Part shown: piece after piece, positions 55,633 to 64,000 of the stretch
Numbering within the stretch: the stretch's first letter is position 1
How the letters are laid out: every line of letters starts with the position of its first letter
Assembly: GCF_019393635.1 (NCBI RefSeq)
Contig: NC_057862.1
Span: 241,621,941 to 241,685,940 of the forward strand
DNA from: Dromiciops gliroides
Lineage: Eukaryota; Chordata; Mammalia; Microbiotheria; Microbiotheriidae
DNA: 64,000 bases
Reading direction: 5' to 3'
Made by a program: the position numbers and the translations under genes
The notes under the pieces: generated by a model
The model's database searches: none
Seen by the model: the letters and a program-made list of their open reading frames with translations, nothing else
What the model was told of the DNA's origin: nothing

Positions 55633-56262
55633 AGAAACTAGGTGTTTCACAAAGATGGATGGATTTAGCAGGAAGAGATAATGCATTCTGTTTTGGCCAT
55701 GTTGGATTTGAGGTGCCAATAAGAAATCCATCTGGAAAGTTCCAGTAGGCAGTTGTTGACATATAATAGAGCTCAAGAGAGTCTAAGGCTAAATATGTAG
55801 ATCAGGATCTCTTCTGCAGAAATATGATAATAAAACCCACAAGAGCTGATGAGGTCACAAAATGAGGAGATATAGAACCCAGGATAGAGAAGAAAGAGGA
55901 GCCCAGGACAGAGCATTATGTTACAGTACACAATATGGAAGATAGTCTAATCAAAGAGACTGAGAAGCAATGGTCAGACATGTGGGAGAACTAGGAGACA
56001 GCAGCATCAGAAAAACCCAGAGATTGAGAAAGTAGATGAGAGGAGAGGATGGTCAACAATATCAAATGCTACAGAGAAGTCAAGAAGGGTGAGGATTAAG
56101 CAAAGGCCATTGGACATAGTAATTTAAAAAAATCATTGGTAACTGAACAGAGCAGTTTCAGTTGAGGTGATATTTAGTTGAAAGATAAGGTCAGAAACCA
56201 GTTTGCAAAGGGTTTAAATGTGGGAGGAGAAGAAGTAAAGGCAATGAGTGTAGATAACTTTT
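55633..56262 (-). repeat. Right arm of the inverted repeat
   Basis: LINE RT DNA, reverse complement of 53223-53853. Confidence 0.95.
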
Positions 56263-56413
56263 TTGAGGGGGGCAGGGCAATGAGGGTTAAGTGACTTGCC
56301 CAGGGTCACACAGCTAGTAAGTGCCAAGTGTCTGAGGCCAGATTTGAACTCAGGTCTTCCTGAATCCAGGGCTAGTGCTTTATCCACTGTGCCACCTAGC
56401 TGCCCCCCCCCCC
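56263..56413 (-). mobile_element. WSINE1-like SINE A' (start of the composite unit)
   Basis: Antisense with a C12 run at its head side. Shares the rare TTGGCACTT variant (GTGCCAA here) and the CCCCCCTC end with SINE A. Confidence 0.92.
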
Positions 56414-56427
56414 CAATTGACTCTTTT

Positions 56428-56575
56428 TTTTTTTTTTTTGGCAGGGCAATGGGGGTTAAGTGACTTGCCCAGGATCACACAGCTAGTAAGTGTCAAGTGT
56501 CTGAGGCCGGATTTGAACTCAGGTACTCCTGAATCCAGGGTCGGTGCTTTACACACTTGCCACCTAGCTGCCCCT
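56428..56575 (-). mobile_element. WSINE1-like SINE
   Basis: Antisense; AAYTGACTCTT upstream and downstream, so it used the same LINE target stretch as the composite unit. Confidence 0.92.
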
Positions 56576-56744
56576 CCTAACTGACTCTTAAAGCAACCTG
56601 GTTCCAACCTACCTTTCCAGTTTTATTATATTTTCCCCCCTTTCTAGAAATTTATAGCCCATCCAAACTGATCGGTGTAGTTTTCCTCACACACAGCACT
56701 CTATCTCTCCTCTCCCACTCAGGAGGTCTCTGGGAAGACAGGCA

Positions 56745-57250
56745 TACAAATTCCGTGTTGGTGGACTTGTGTATTGATCCAATCATTGTGGGAAATAATT
56801 TAGAACTATTCAAGAAAAATCACTAGATTTTGCCTTCTCTGACCCAGTGATCTGAATATTGTACATTGAGGTAAAAAACAAAAAGAAAGTACACACTGAA
56901 ATATTCATTGTGGCACTTTGTGGGGTAGTAAAAAAAAACCAAATGGAAACCAAATAAGTGTCCATTAACTGGGAAATGACTAATCAAATTGTGTTATAGG
57001 AATAAAATGGATACAATTGTACCATATGAAACAAAGAATATGAGGAATTTAGGGAAACTGGAAGACTTATGAACTGATGCAGATTGAATAAATCAGAAAC
57101 AGGAGAACAATATGTTTAATTTAATCTGTATTGAATCCTAGAGAACAGATAACGAGACACATTTCCCAGCTCTTGGGGGGAGACCAGGTATGGTCTGAAG
57201 CACAGGCTGCTGGAAATAGTAGCTTCATTGATCAGTTTTTCTTAATTTAA
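56745..57250 (+). mobile_element. L1-type ORF2 C-terminal fossil
   Basis: Sense: GTCCATTAACTGGGAAATGA, AAGACTTATGAACTGATGCA and GGAGAACAAT resemble the C-terminal and 3' region of L1, very decayed. Confidence 0.6.
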
Positions 57251-57819
57251 AAAAAAACATTATTATTATTATTATTATTATTATTACAAAGGAGGTTGTA
57301 TATAAGGAAATGACATATAAAAAACAGAAGGCATCAATAAAACATTTAAACAAATATGTTAGAAACAGTTCAAGTAGAAAGGAACATGGGCACAATAATT
57401 AGAGCAAAACACTGAGACCCTGTTTACAACCTTACTACTGACTTTCTTATACCATCATGTACAACATACCTCCCTGAGAGGCATGTGATGAGATGGAATT
57501 ATCTTTGGAATATGTTTCTCGATGAAACTCTGTGGGAGGGTAGTTATATTATATATTTAGAAAGCCAGGTCTATTTAGCAGTTTTTGGTAATAAAGTTTC
57601 CTACTTGATGAAGCTTATAAATAGGCTTTTCTATTTCTGTAAATGAAGGCAGACTTCATTTGTAAGTAAGCAGATATAAGCTAGTTATTTATAATCCTTT
57701 TTATAATTTATAATCCCCCACACCATTCCTATCACTTTTGTGGCAGGAGGTGTGTGCTACCCTGTGGCATTATTTATACTTTTAATGTATGTATGACTTG
57801 TAGCCCTACCTCTACTGAT
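57251..57819. other. Unclassified stretch with (ATT)n
   Basis: ATT repeat of about 9 units at 57261-57287; otherwise nothing recognised. Confidence 0.4.
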
Positions 57820-57890
57820 ACCCCCTTAAGGGTAAGGACTAGAACTCTAATGCCTAGCAGAGTGCCTGGCATACAGAAGAAACCTCTAAG
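57820..57890 (+). repeat. CR1-clade LINE 3' end fragment
   Basis: CCCCTTAAGGGTAAGGACTA, GCAGAGTGCCTGGCATACAG. Confidence 0.6.
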
Positions 57891-57919
57891 TGGCTTTTAC
57901 TTAGAGTTTGAAGACCTGG

Positions 57920-58079
57920 ATTTAATATATATATTTATATATACACATATAAATAGATATGTTGTGCACATATGAGTTATGTCTTATTTATATAATAATT
58001 ATACTTAAATTTGCTATATACATTATTTGTATAAATTGATATTTATGTGTTATCTATCTATCTATTTAGTTATTTATTT
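57920..58079. repeat. AT-rich simple sequence
   Basis: ATAT, TATTTAT and TCTA runs. Confidence 0.75.
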
Positions 58080-58216
58080 ATTGCGGGCAATGACAGTTAA
58101 GTGACTTGCCCAGGGTCACACAGCTAATAAGTGTCAAGTGTCTGAGGTTGGATTTGATCTCAGGTCCTCCTGAATCCAGGGCTGGTGGTTTATCCACTGT
58201 GCCACCTAGCTTCCCC
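58080..58216 (-). mobile_element. WSINE1-like SINE
   Basis: Antisense, T tail replaced by TCTA/TTTA; TATGTGTTAT on both sides. Confidence 0.9.
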
Positions 58217-58260
58217 ATATGTGTTATTTATAAAACAGTTCTTTTAAGATTTAAAATACT

Positions 58261-58432
58261 GGGGCATCTAGGTAGCACAATGGATAGAGCACCGGCCCTG
58301 GAGTCAGGAGGACCTGAGATCAAATCCAACCTCAGACACTTGACACTTATTAGCTGTGTGACCCTGGGCAAGTCACTTAACCCAATTGCCTCACCAAAAA
58401 AAATAAAGATTAAATAAAGATTAAATTTAAAA
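58261..58432 (+). mobile_element. WSINE1-like SINE, first of a pair
   Basis: Sense with an AAATAAAGATT-rich tail; AAGATTTAAAATACT precedes it at 58246. Confidence 0.92.
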
Positions 58433-58441
58433 AAGATTTAA

Positions 58442-58588
58442 GGGGCAGTTAGGTGGCGCGGTGGATAGAGCACTGGCCCTGGTGTCAGGAGTACCTGAGT
58501 CCAAATCCGGCCTCAGACACTTAACACTTACTAGCTGTGTGACCCTGGGCAAGTCATTTAACCCCAATTACCTCACTAAAAAAAAAAA
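58442..58588 (+). mobile_element. WSINE1-like SINE, second of a pair
   Basis: Sense with a GCGCGG head; AAGATTTGAAATACT follows at 58589, so both SINEs lie between copies of one target. Confidence 0.92.
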
Positions 58589-58603
58589 AGATTTGAAATA
58601 CTA

Positions 58604-58745
58604 AGTTATATGTATTAGAATATATCTAGGTATATCTAAATGTAATAATATATATGTCATATATGTGTATATGTATATATTATATCTGTTTGATAAATGT
58701 ATAAAATATAATTATATATCACAAAGAAAAATAAATTTTTTTTTT
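58604..58745. repeat. AT-rich simple sequence
   Basis: TATAT and TATATG runs. Confidence 0.7.
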
Positions 58746-58749
58746 AAGT

Positions 58750-58880
58750 CTTGAACTTTCCACTATCTGTGTGAGTTGAGGCAAGTTACTTGATGTCTCT
58801 CACTCTCAGTTCCCTCATCTACAAAATGAAGGGCTTAGACTAGAACTCAATTATCTTTAACACCCTTCTAGTTCCAATAG
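58750..58880 (+). repeat. MIR-type SINE
   Basis: TGTGTGAGTTGAGGCAAGTT, CAGTTCCCTCATCTACAAAA. Confidence 0.7.
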
Positions 58881-58959
58881 TTGGCTCATTGGCAAAGATG
58901 TGTGGAAATGTATGGACATATTTGCCTCTATGCTTACTGTGGCAATGCAGTATAAGAGA

Positions 58960-59037
58960 AAGAGTATATTCCCAAAGCCTAGCACAGTGCTTGGCACATA
59001 GTAAGTGTTTAACATATGCTTATTGCTGGATTGATTA
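58960..59037 (+). repeat. CR1-clade LINE 3' end
   Basis: CCTAGCACAGTGCTTGGCAC, ATAGTAAGTGTTTAACATAT. Confidence 0.7.
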
Positions 59038-59042
59038 GTCTT

Positions 59043-59165
59043 CAAGTCAGCCAGTCAATAAATATTTATTAAGTACCTACTATGTGCCAGGCACTTTGCT
59101 AAGGGCTGAGGATACAAGTATGTTTAAAAAATAGTCCCTGCCCTCAAGGAGCCTACAATCTAACA
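59043..59165 (-). repeat. CR1-clade LINE 3' end, antisense
   Basis: CAATAAATATTTATTAAGTA, CTATGTGCCAGGCACTTTGC, CTGCCCTCAAGGAGCCTACA. Tail-to-tail with the previous fragment. Confidence 0.85.
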
Positions 59166-59345
59166 GTCAGGATACCTAGATTTAAATCTATCTCTTTTAC
59201 TAACTCTCTGTGTGACCTTGGGGAATCACTTTTCTGAGCTATAGTATCTGTATCTGCAAAAAGGGCATATTAATAATACTTGACCTGCCTACTTAACATG
59301 CATGAAATGAGTTAATATATTTGTAAAGTGCTTTTTAACCTTAAA
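59166..59345 (+). repeat. MIR-type SINE
   Basis: CTCTGTGTGACCTTGGGGAA, ATATTTGTAAAGTGCTTTT. Confidence 0.7.
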
Positions 59346-59721
59346 TAGAAGCAATTAGAGCTTTGTGAATGTTTGAGGATGATGGAGGTAATATTTTTAA
59401 AGAAGGACTCTTTACAATAGCATGACTTTTAATTATATCAGTGGGCCTAGTTTTTCCTATAAATAATGCAGCACTCCCTCCAGGGAAGGAATGGGGACTG
59501 CTTGTTTAAGCTATACCTCCATTTCTTCAGTTCTCTTGAATTGGAGGCTGTTCTATCTTTATTAATTGGTAATGGATGTCTGCATTTGAGCACAGGTGTA
59601 TTGGCAGATTGGACATAGAGGAGACAATTGATGTGGGACAAGAATAGCTAGGAGCCTATGGAGAGGGATGGTTTTTTTTCTTTGGTTCATTTTCCTGAAA
59701 TAAACCAGTCTGAAACCCAGT
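59346..59721. other. Unique-looking stretch
   Basis: Nothing recognised. Confidence 0.4.
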
Positions 59722-59734
59722 GGCTGGTGTGGAT

Positions 59735-59907
59735 ATCTTTTTTTGTTTTGTTTTGTTTTTTGTTTTTTGTTTTATGGGGCAATGGGGTTAAGTGACTTGC
59801 CCAGGGTCACACAGCTAGTAAGTGTCAAGTGTCTGAGGCCGGATTTGAACTCAGGAACTCCTGAATCCAGGGCCAGTGCTTTATCCACTGCGCCACCTAG
59901 CCGCCCC
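59735..59907 (-). mobile_element. WSINE1-like SINE
   Basis: Antisense with a GTTTT-rich tail; TGGTRTGGATWTC duplicated. Confidence 0.93.
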
Positions 59908-59964
59908 TGGTATGGATTTCTAATGGTAAATATAGATCTGCTAGAGTGTTTTCAAAATTGTATA

Positions 59965-60150
59965 TTGAAAGCTAGATGAGACCTTTGAAGTGATCTAGTT
60001 CAATTCTGATTTTACAGATGGGAAGACTGAAGCCCAGAACAGGTAAGTAACTTTTCCAAGGTCACACAGATCACAAGTAAATGTTAGAGTTGAGATTTCA
60101 ACTCAGGTCCTGTGAGTGCAAGTTCATCATTCTTTCCACCGTAACACGTT
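59965..60150 (-). repeat. MIR-type SINE
   Basis: GTGATCTAGTTCAATTCTGA, TTTACAGATGGGAAGACTGA, AAGGTCACACAGATCAC. Confidence 0.8.
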
Positions 60151-60234
60151 GCAACTAGGCTTGGTTGGACAGGTTCTAGCTTTGGGTTTGGGGGAGAAGA
60201 TCTGTAACAAACTGATCATGAATAATCATCTGAA

Positions 60235-60385
60235 GTAGAATCAGAAGATGCAAGTTTGAATCATAGCTCTGCCCCTCTGTGACAATGGACACAAGTCACT
60301 TAACCTCTCTGGGCCTCAGTTTCCCGATATGTAAAAAATGAAGGTGTTGGACTAAATGGATTCTAATTCATGAAGATGAGAGGTG
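60235..60385 (+). repeat. MIR-type SINE
   Basis: CACAAGTCACTTAACCTCTC, GGGCCTCAGTTTCCCGATAT, GGTGTTGGACTAAATGGATT. Confidence 0.8.
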
Positions 60386-61125
60386 GAGTCCTGCTTGAGG
60401 AACTTTGAGGAAGCCAATGGAGTCAGGTTATGAAGGCTTTTAAATGCTAAACAGAAGGCCTTATATTTGACCCTGCAGGTGATAGGGAACAATTGGAACT
60501 CATTGAGCAGGGGGATGACATGCAACATACACTGTAGAAAAATGACTTTGGCAGCTGAGTGGATATCTCATCAGAATGGACAAAGACTTGAGCCAGGGAT
60601 TCCATTTAGAAAGATATTGCAACAGTCCAGGGGAAAGGTGATGAGGGTCTGTTCTAGAGTTGTGGCTATATGAGTAGAAAGAAGGGAAAACATAACAAAA
60701 GATATTGTGAAGGTAGAAAAGATAAGATTTCATAATGGATTAGAAATGTAGAATGAGTTCAAATGAGGAACCTTGGGGGCAGCTAGGTGGCACAGTGGAT
60801 AGAGCACTGGCCCTGGATTCAGGAGGACCTAAGTTCAAATCCAACCTCAGACACTTAACACTTGCTAGCTGTGTGACCCTGGGCAAGTCACTTAACCCCC
60901 ATTGCCTTGCAAAAACAAAAACAAACAAACAAACAAACAAACAAAAACCAAATGAGGAACCTGGGTGATTGGGAATGTGGTGCTCCCTTTGACTGTAATT
61001 GGGAGTCCTGGAATAGGGAAAGATTTTGTTTTGGACATGTGGCATTTGAAATGTCAGCAGGGCATCCAATTCAAGAGGCAAGTTTGAGTTGCATGACTGT
61101 AGCTCAACAGAGAGATTTTTTTCAA
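60375..61125 (-). mobile_element. CR1-clade LINE, antisense, with SINE inside
   Basis: GGTTATGAAGGCTTTTAAAT, GTGATAGGGAACAATTGGAA, CAACAGTCCAGGGGAAAGG, then, past the SINE, GGAACCTGGGTGATTGGGAA and GGCATCCAATTCAAGAGGC. Confidence 0.82.
60775..60947 (+). mobile_element. WSINE1-like SINE with (CAAA)n tail
   Basis: Sense; CAAATGAGGAACCT duplicated perfectly. Confidence 0.94.
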
Positions 61126-61324
61126 TGTTTTGATTAAGGTCATATGGATAAGATGCAGAAGAACCTAGCTTGTTTAACCAACCTCTCCTTTGCTTTAAGT
61201 GCAGTGTTTTTTCTTTGTAACATACTGTCATGTAGGAGGACACCTAGTGGCTGAAATATGCTATATACCACTCCTCTTAGGAGTGATCTTTCATGAAAGC
61301 CTTATACTAGAATCAATAATCATA
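61126..61324. other. Short unclassified stretch
   Basis: Nothing recognised. Confidence 0.35.
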
Positions 61325-61440
61325 TCTAGAATCCTAGACTATTAGAGCTTGAAAGGATTTTCAAGTTCAGCCTCCTAATTATACAGATGAGAAAACTGAA
61401 GCCAAGAGAGGAACTGACCCACAAGGTCACAATGTAAGTT
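61325..61440 (-). repeat. MIR-type SINE
   Basis: CTATTAGAGCTTGAAAGGAT, ATACAGATGAGAAAACTGAA. Confidence 0.7.
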
Positions 61441-61547
61441 ATACCGAACTGATGGCACAGACATTAAATAGGATAAAGAAATATTTTCTCTACCTTCCTA
61501 TGTCTGAGTAATATTTAAATAGTTTAGAAGCTTGATAACAATAAAGT

Positions 61548-61680
61548 ATTTGTATAATGCTTTGTGATTTTCAAAATGCATATATGTAACATATTACCTC
61601 ATTTGGACCTCACAACAAACCTGTGAAGTCAACAGGGAAAGATGTTATCATTCCCATTTTATATATAACCCCTTGACTCT
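61548..61680 (-). repeat. MIR-type SINE, 3' variant
   Basis: TACCTCATTTGGACCTCACA, ATGTTATCATTCCCATTTTA. Confidence 0.6.
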
Positions 61681-61796
61681 AAACTGAAGAGCAAGTTCAA
61701 TCTTGGAGGCTTCTCAATAATCATACTCTTTGGTTCATATGCTTATCCAGGATTTCCACTAGGAATAGCATAATTTGACTAATGTATATAGTACTT

Positions 61797-61835
61797 ACAC
61801 ACACACACACACACACACACATGCGTGCGTGCGCG
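61797..61835. repeat. (AC)n microsatellite
   Basis: About 12 AC units then GCGTGCGTGCGCG, a local CpG cluster in CpG-poor DNA. Confidence 0.9.
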
Positions 61836-62576
<741 letters not shown>

Positions 62577-63049
62577 CGCTCCTTCCCTCTTCTCTCAGTC
62601 CCTCCCTTCCTCCCCCCCATACACATTCTTAGTTACCTTTAAAAAACCCTCCAATTCTAGAGCCAGATCTGGCCAAATTAGAAGCTAATTATCAAGAATA
62701 ATTAGTCAAAAGGAAGCCAGAAGATGTTTCACAGGAGTGACCTTCTTCCCCTACTCTCTTCCCTATTGCTTTTCCTGTGGTTTTTATTTCCTCACCTTCT
62801 CTAACTTAGAGCACTTTTTCTGCTTCTTGCCTCAGGTACAAAACTTCCTAATTCAAGGGTTCTGAGGAAAGTGCTTCATAAACCTTTAAGCACTATATAA
62901 ATGTGACTTGTTATCTAATTGCCCAGATCAAAGGAAATGCCCAAAGATCCTGTACACATATAGGAACTAGGAAGGCCAAAGGCATATTTTCACCTGCCTT
63001 GAATATGCTTTCCTATTTTCTTTTCATTATGAGGAGTTACTCATGTTTC
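62577..63049. other. Unique-looking stretch
   Basis: Nothing recognised. Confidence 0.4.
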
Positions 63050-63240
63050 TATAACTCTTTACGGTTAACAAAATGTTTTCTTCCCAACCATACAAAGCAT
63101 TGTTAATGCTGTTTTTTTTAATGCTATTTTACAAATGAAGAAACTGAAGCCTAGATAAGAGAAGTGATTTCCCAGAGCCATACTGCTAAGTGGAAGAATC
63201 AGGATTTGGAATCAAGTCTTTTGTCTCTGAGATCAACGCC
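63050..63240 (-). repeat. MIR-type SINE
   Basis: TATTTTACAAATGAAGAAAC, GAGAAGTGATTTCCCAGAGC, CAGGATTTGGAATCAAGTC. Confidence 0.75.
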
Positions 63241-64000
63241 CATAAGCTGCATCTAAAAACACAAGCAGTCCACATGGTCTATCTCCATAGCAACGTCAGT
63301 GGCAGAAACCAGGCAGGACCGGTGGTCATGATCTTGTTACCATATAGGTTGTAAAAGAGATAATAGATCATAGGATTTTAGAGCTAGACTGAAAGTCATG
63401 AATTCCTACCATCTAATTTTACCAATGAGGAAATTCAAATCAGAGACATTCTTGAAACCTTTAGGGTTGCTATTCCTTGATTTTTTGTTCCTTTTCTTGA
63501 CTTTCCTGATGCTCTTTCATCCCCCTCACCAGAAGAGGACAGGATGGGGGTGGGGAGGAGATAAGAACATGAGCAAGGGATTCAAGGGAGAGAAGTAATG
63601 AAGGAAACGTGACAACACACACATTATCAACTCTTCAGAGATGCCCATGTCAGTGGGATTCAGACAAGCAGGAAAGATGAAGAAGGCAGTAGTGTAAGAG
63701 GAGGGAGGGAGGCAGAAGGGAGAATATTATTGGAGAAGTAAGGGTGACAGAGGTCAAATGTGGAACCAGCTGGGTTATTAATAGCCCTGGGATATAGATT
63801 GAGGATACCATGGCAAAGACTTAAGGAGGGAGAAGAAAGATGAACAGTGAGTTCAGAAAAATGTAAGCTCCAAATGTCAGACACTGAGTCTGTAGAAGAA
63901 GTAACTCAAATGCAGTTCAACCAGTTTTATTGGCAAGGCTACCTTGAGTAACAGATTCATGACCCTTCATGTCTTCCTGCCTCCCTTTCCCCTTCCCCCC
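63241..64000. other. Mostly unique stretch at window end
   Basis: A faint MIR-like patch at 63365-63455 (TTTTAGAGCTAGACTGAAAG). GGA-rich sequence follows. No gene supported. Confidence 0.4.

Larger units (their letters stand above)
55455..56413 (-). mobile_element. Inverted composite unit: SINE A' - LINE RT - SINE B'
   Basis: 959 bp. On the minus strand it starts exactly at a SINE head, runs through 647 bp of LINE RT DNA nearly identical to 53207-53853, and ends in a second SINE with an A-rich tail. CAATTGATTCTTTT (55441-55454) and CAATTGACTCTTTT (56414-56427) flank it, and the host LINE resumes on either side. Consistent with retrotransposition of one read-through RNA; a DNA-level inverted duplication is the alternative. 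Confidence 0.8.
52561..56740 (+). mobile_element. CR1-clade (L2/L3-like) LINE, RT region to 3' end, many insertions
   Basis: Backbone DNA of one sense LINE. 53400-53720 translates, with stops, to LILLTILSSHLLS (AFDTVDHPLL equivalent), CPGLLFLLYPGFYISSFCDL (GPLLFSLYT...GDL) and EILIYI. 55015-55455 gives the LDSSL and LDYCN region, and 56576-56740 the 3' region. Interrupted by a MIR-type SINE, L1, several SINEs and an inverted copy of part of itself. Confidence 0.82.

Noticed and set aside
8396..60947. Recurring peptides such as GQLGGAVDRAPALESG and GLSDLPRVTQLVSVKCLRPD on both strands
   Set aside because: These are translations of the WSINE1-like SINE in sense and antisense, not a protein family.
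8455..60947. tRNA-like heads with A- and B-box-like sequence
   Set aside because: They belong to SINEs; none folds into a complete tRNA with acceptor ends.
60740..61243. 167-codon minus-strand open frame
   Set aside because: Composed of LINE DNA interrupted by a SINE and its CAAA tail; an open frame by chance.

Overview
This is mammalian nuclear DNA, almost certainly from an Australian marsupial and most likely a dasyuromorph (devil, quoll, dunnart or antechinus type). The main clue is about 50 copies in 64 kb of one young tRNA-derived CORE-SINE. Its head reads GGGGCAGCTAGGTGGCGCAG, its core contains CTGGGCAAGTCACTTAACC, and it ends in an A-rich tail. From memory this matches the marsupial WSINE1 family. 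Marsupial-type L1, RTE (Bov-B-like), CR1-clade (L2/L3-like) LINEs, MIR/Ther-1-type SINEs, hAT fossils and retroviral solo LTRs surround it. The species and the exact family names are inference.

I find no protein-coding gene, tRNA or rRNA gene, CpG island or CRISPR array that I can support. Every longer open frame that I examined closely is explained by a SINE, by a decayed LINE, or by simple sequence. The window reads as intergenic or deep intronic DNA, and it may be part of a long intron.

Layout. 0-11 kb: two hAT fossils (1.9-2.3 kb), CR1-clade pieces, two SINEs sharing one target (8.45-8.8 kb) and an RTE-like reverse transcriptase remnant (9.26-9.9 kb). 12-16.6 kb: antisense L1 mosaic split by a solo LTR (12.2 kb) and by a 1.5-kb RTE with a clean target duplication (14.7-16.2 kb). 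17-19 kb: mostly unique sequence. 19.6-22 kb: three L1 3' pieces in both orientations. 24-31.7 kb: CR1-clade LINEs in both orientations, with a five-part nest at 27.8-29.6 kb (LINE, SINE, LTR, L1, SINE). 35-38 kb: a CR1-clade LINE split by a hAT element. 39.4-46.2 kb: a diverged direct duplication, one copy carrying an LTR and the other a SINE, with L1 DNA between. 48-49.5 kb: a pyrimidine tract and a hAT-like repeat split by L1. 52.5-56.7 kb: a CR1-clade LINE containing an inverted SINE-LINE-SINE copy of itself. 57-64 kb: SINEs, MIR-type fragments, one long CT array and otherwise unique DNA.

The most unusual object is at 53.07-56.41 kb. A 959-bp unit with a SINE at each end and 647 bp of LINE reverse-transcriptase DNA between them is a near-identical inverted copy of neighbouring sequence. 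It is flanked by a 14-bp target-like duplication, lacks an L1 that now splits the source, and shows mismatches concentrated at its ends. This suggests retrotransposition of a SINE-initiated read-through RNA followed by gene conversion between the arms.
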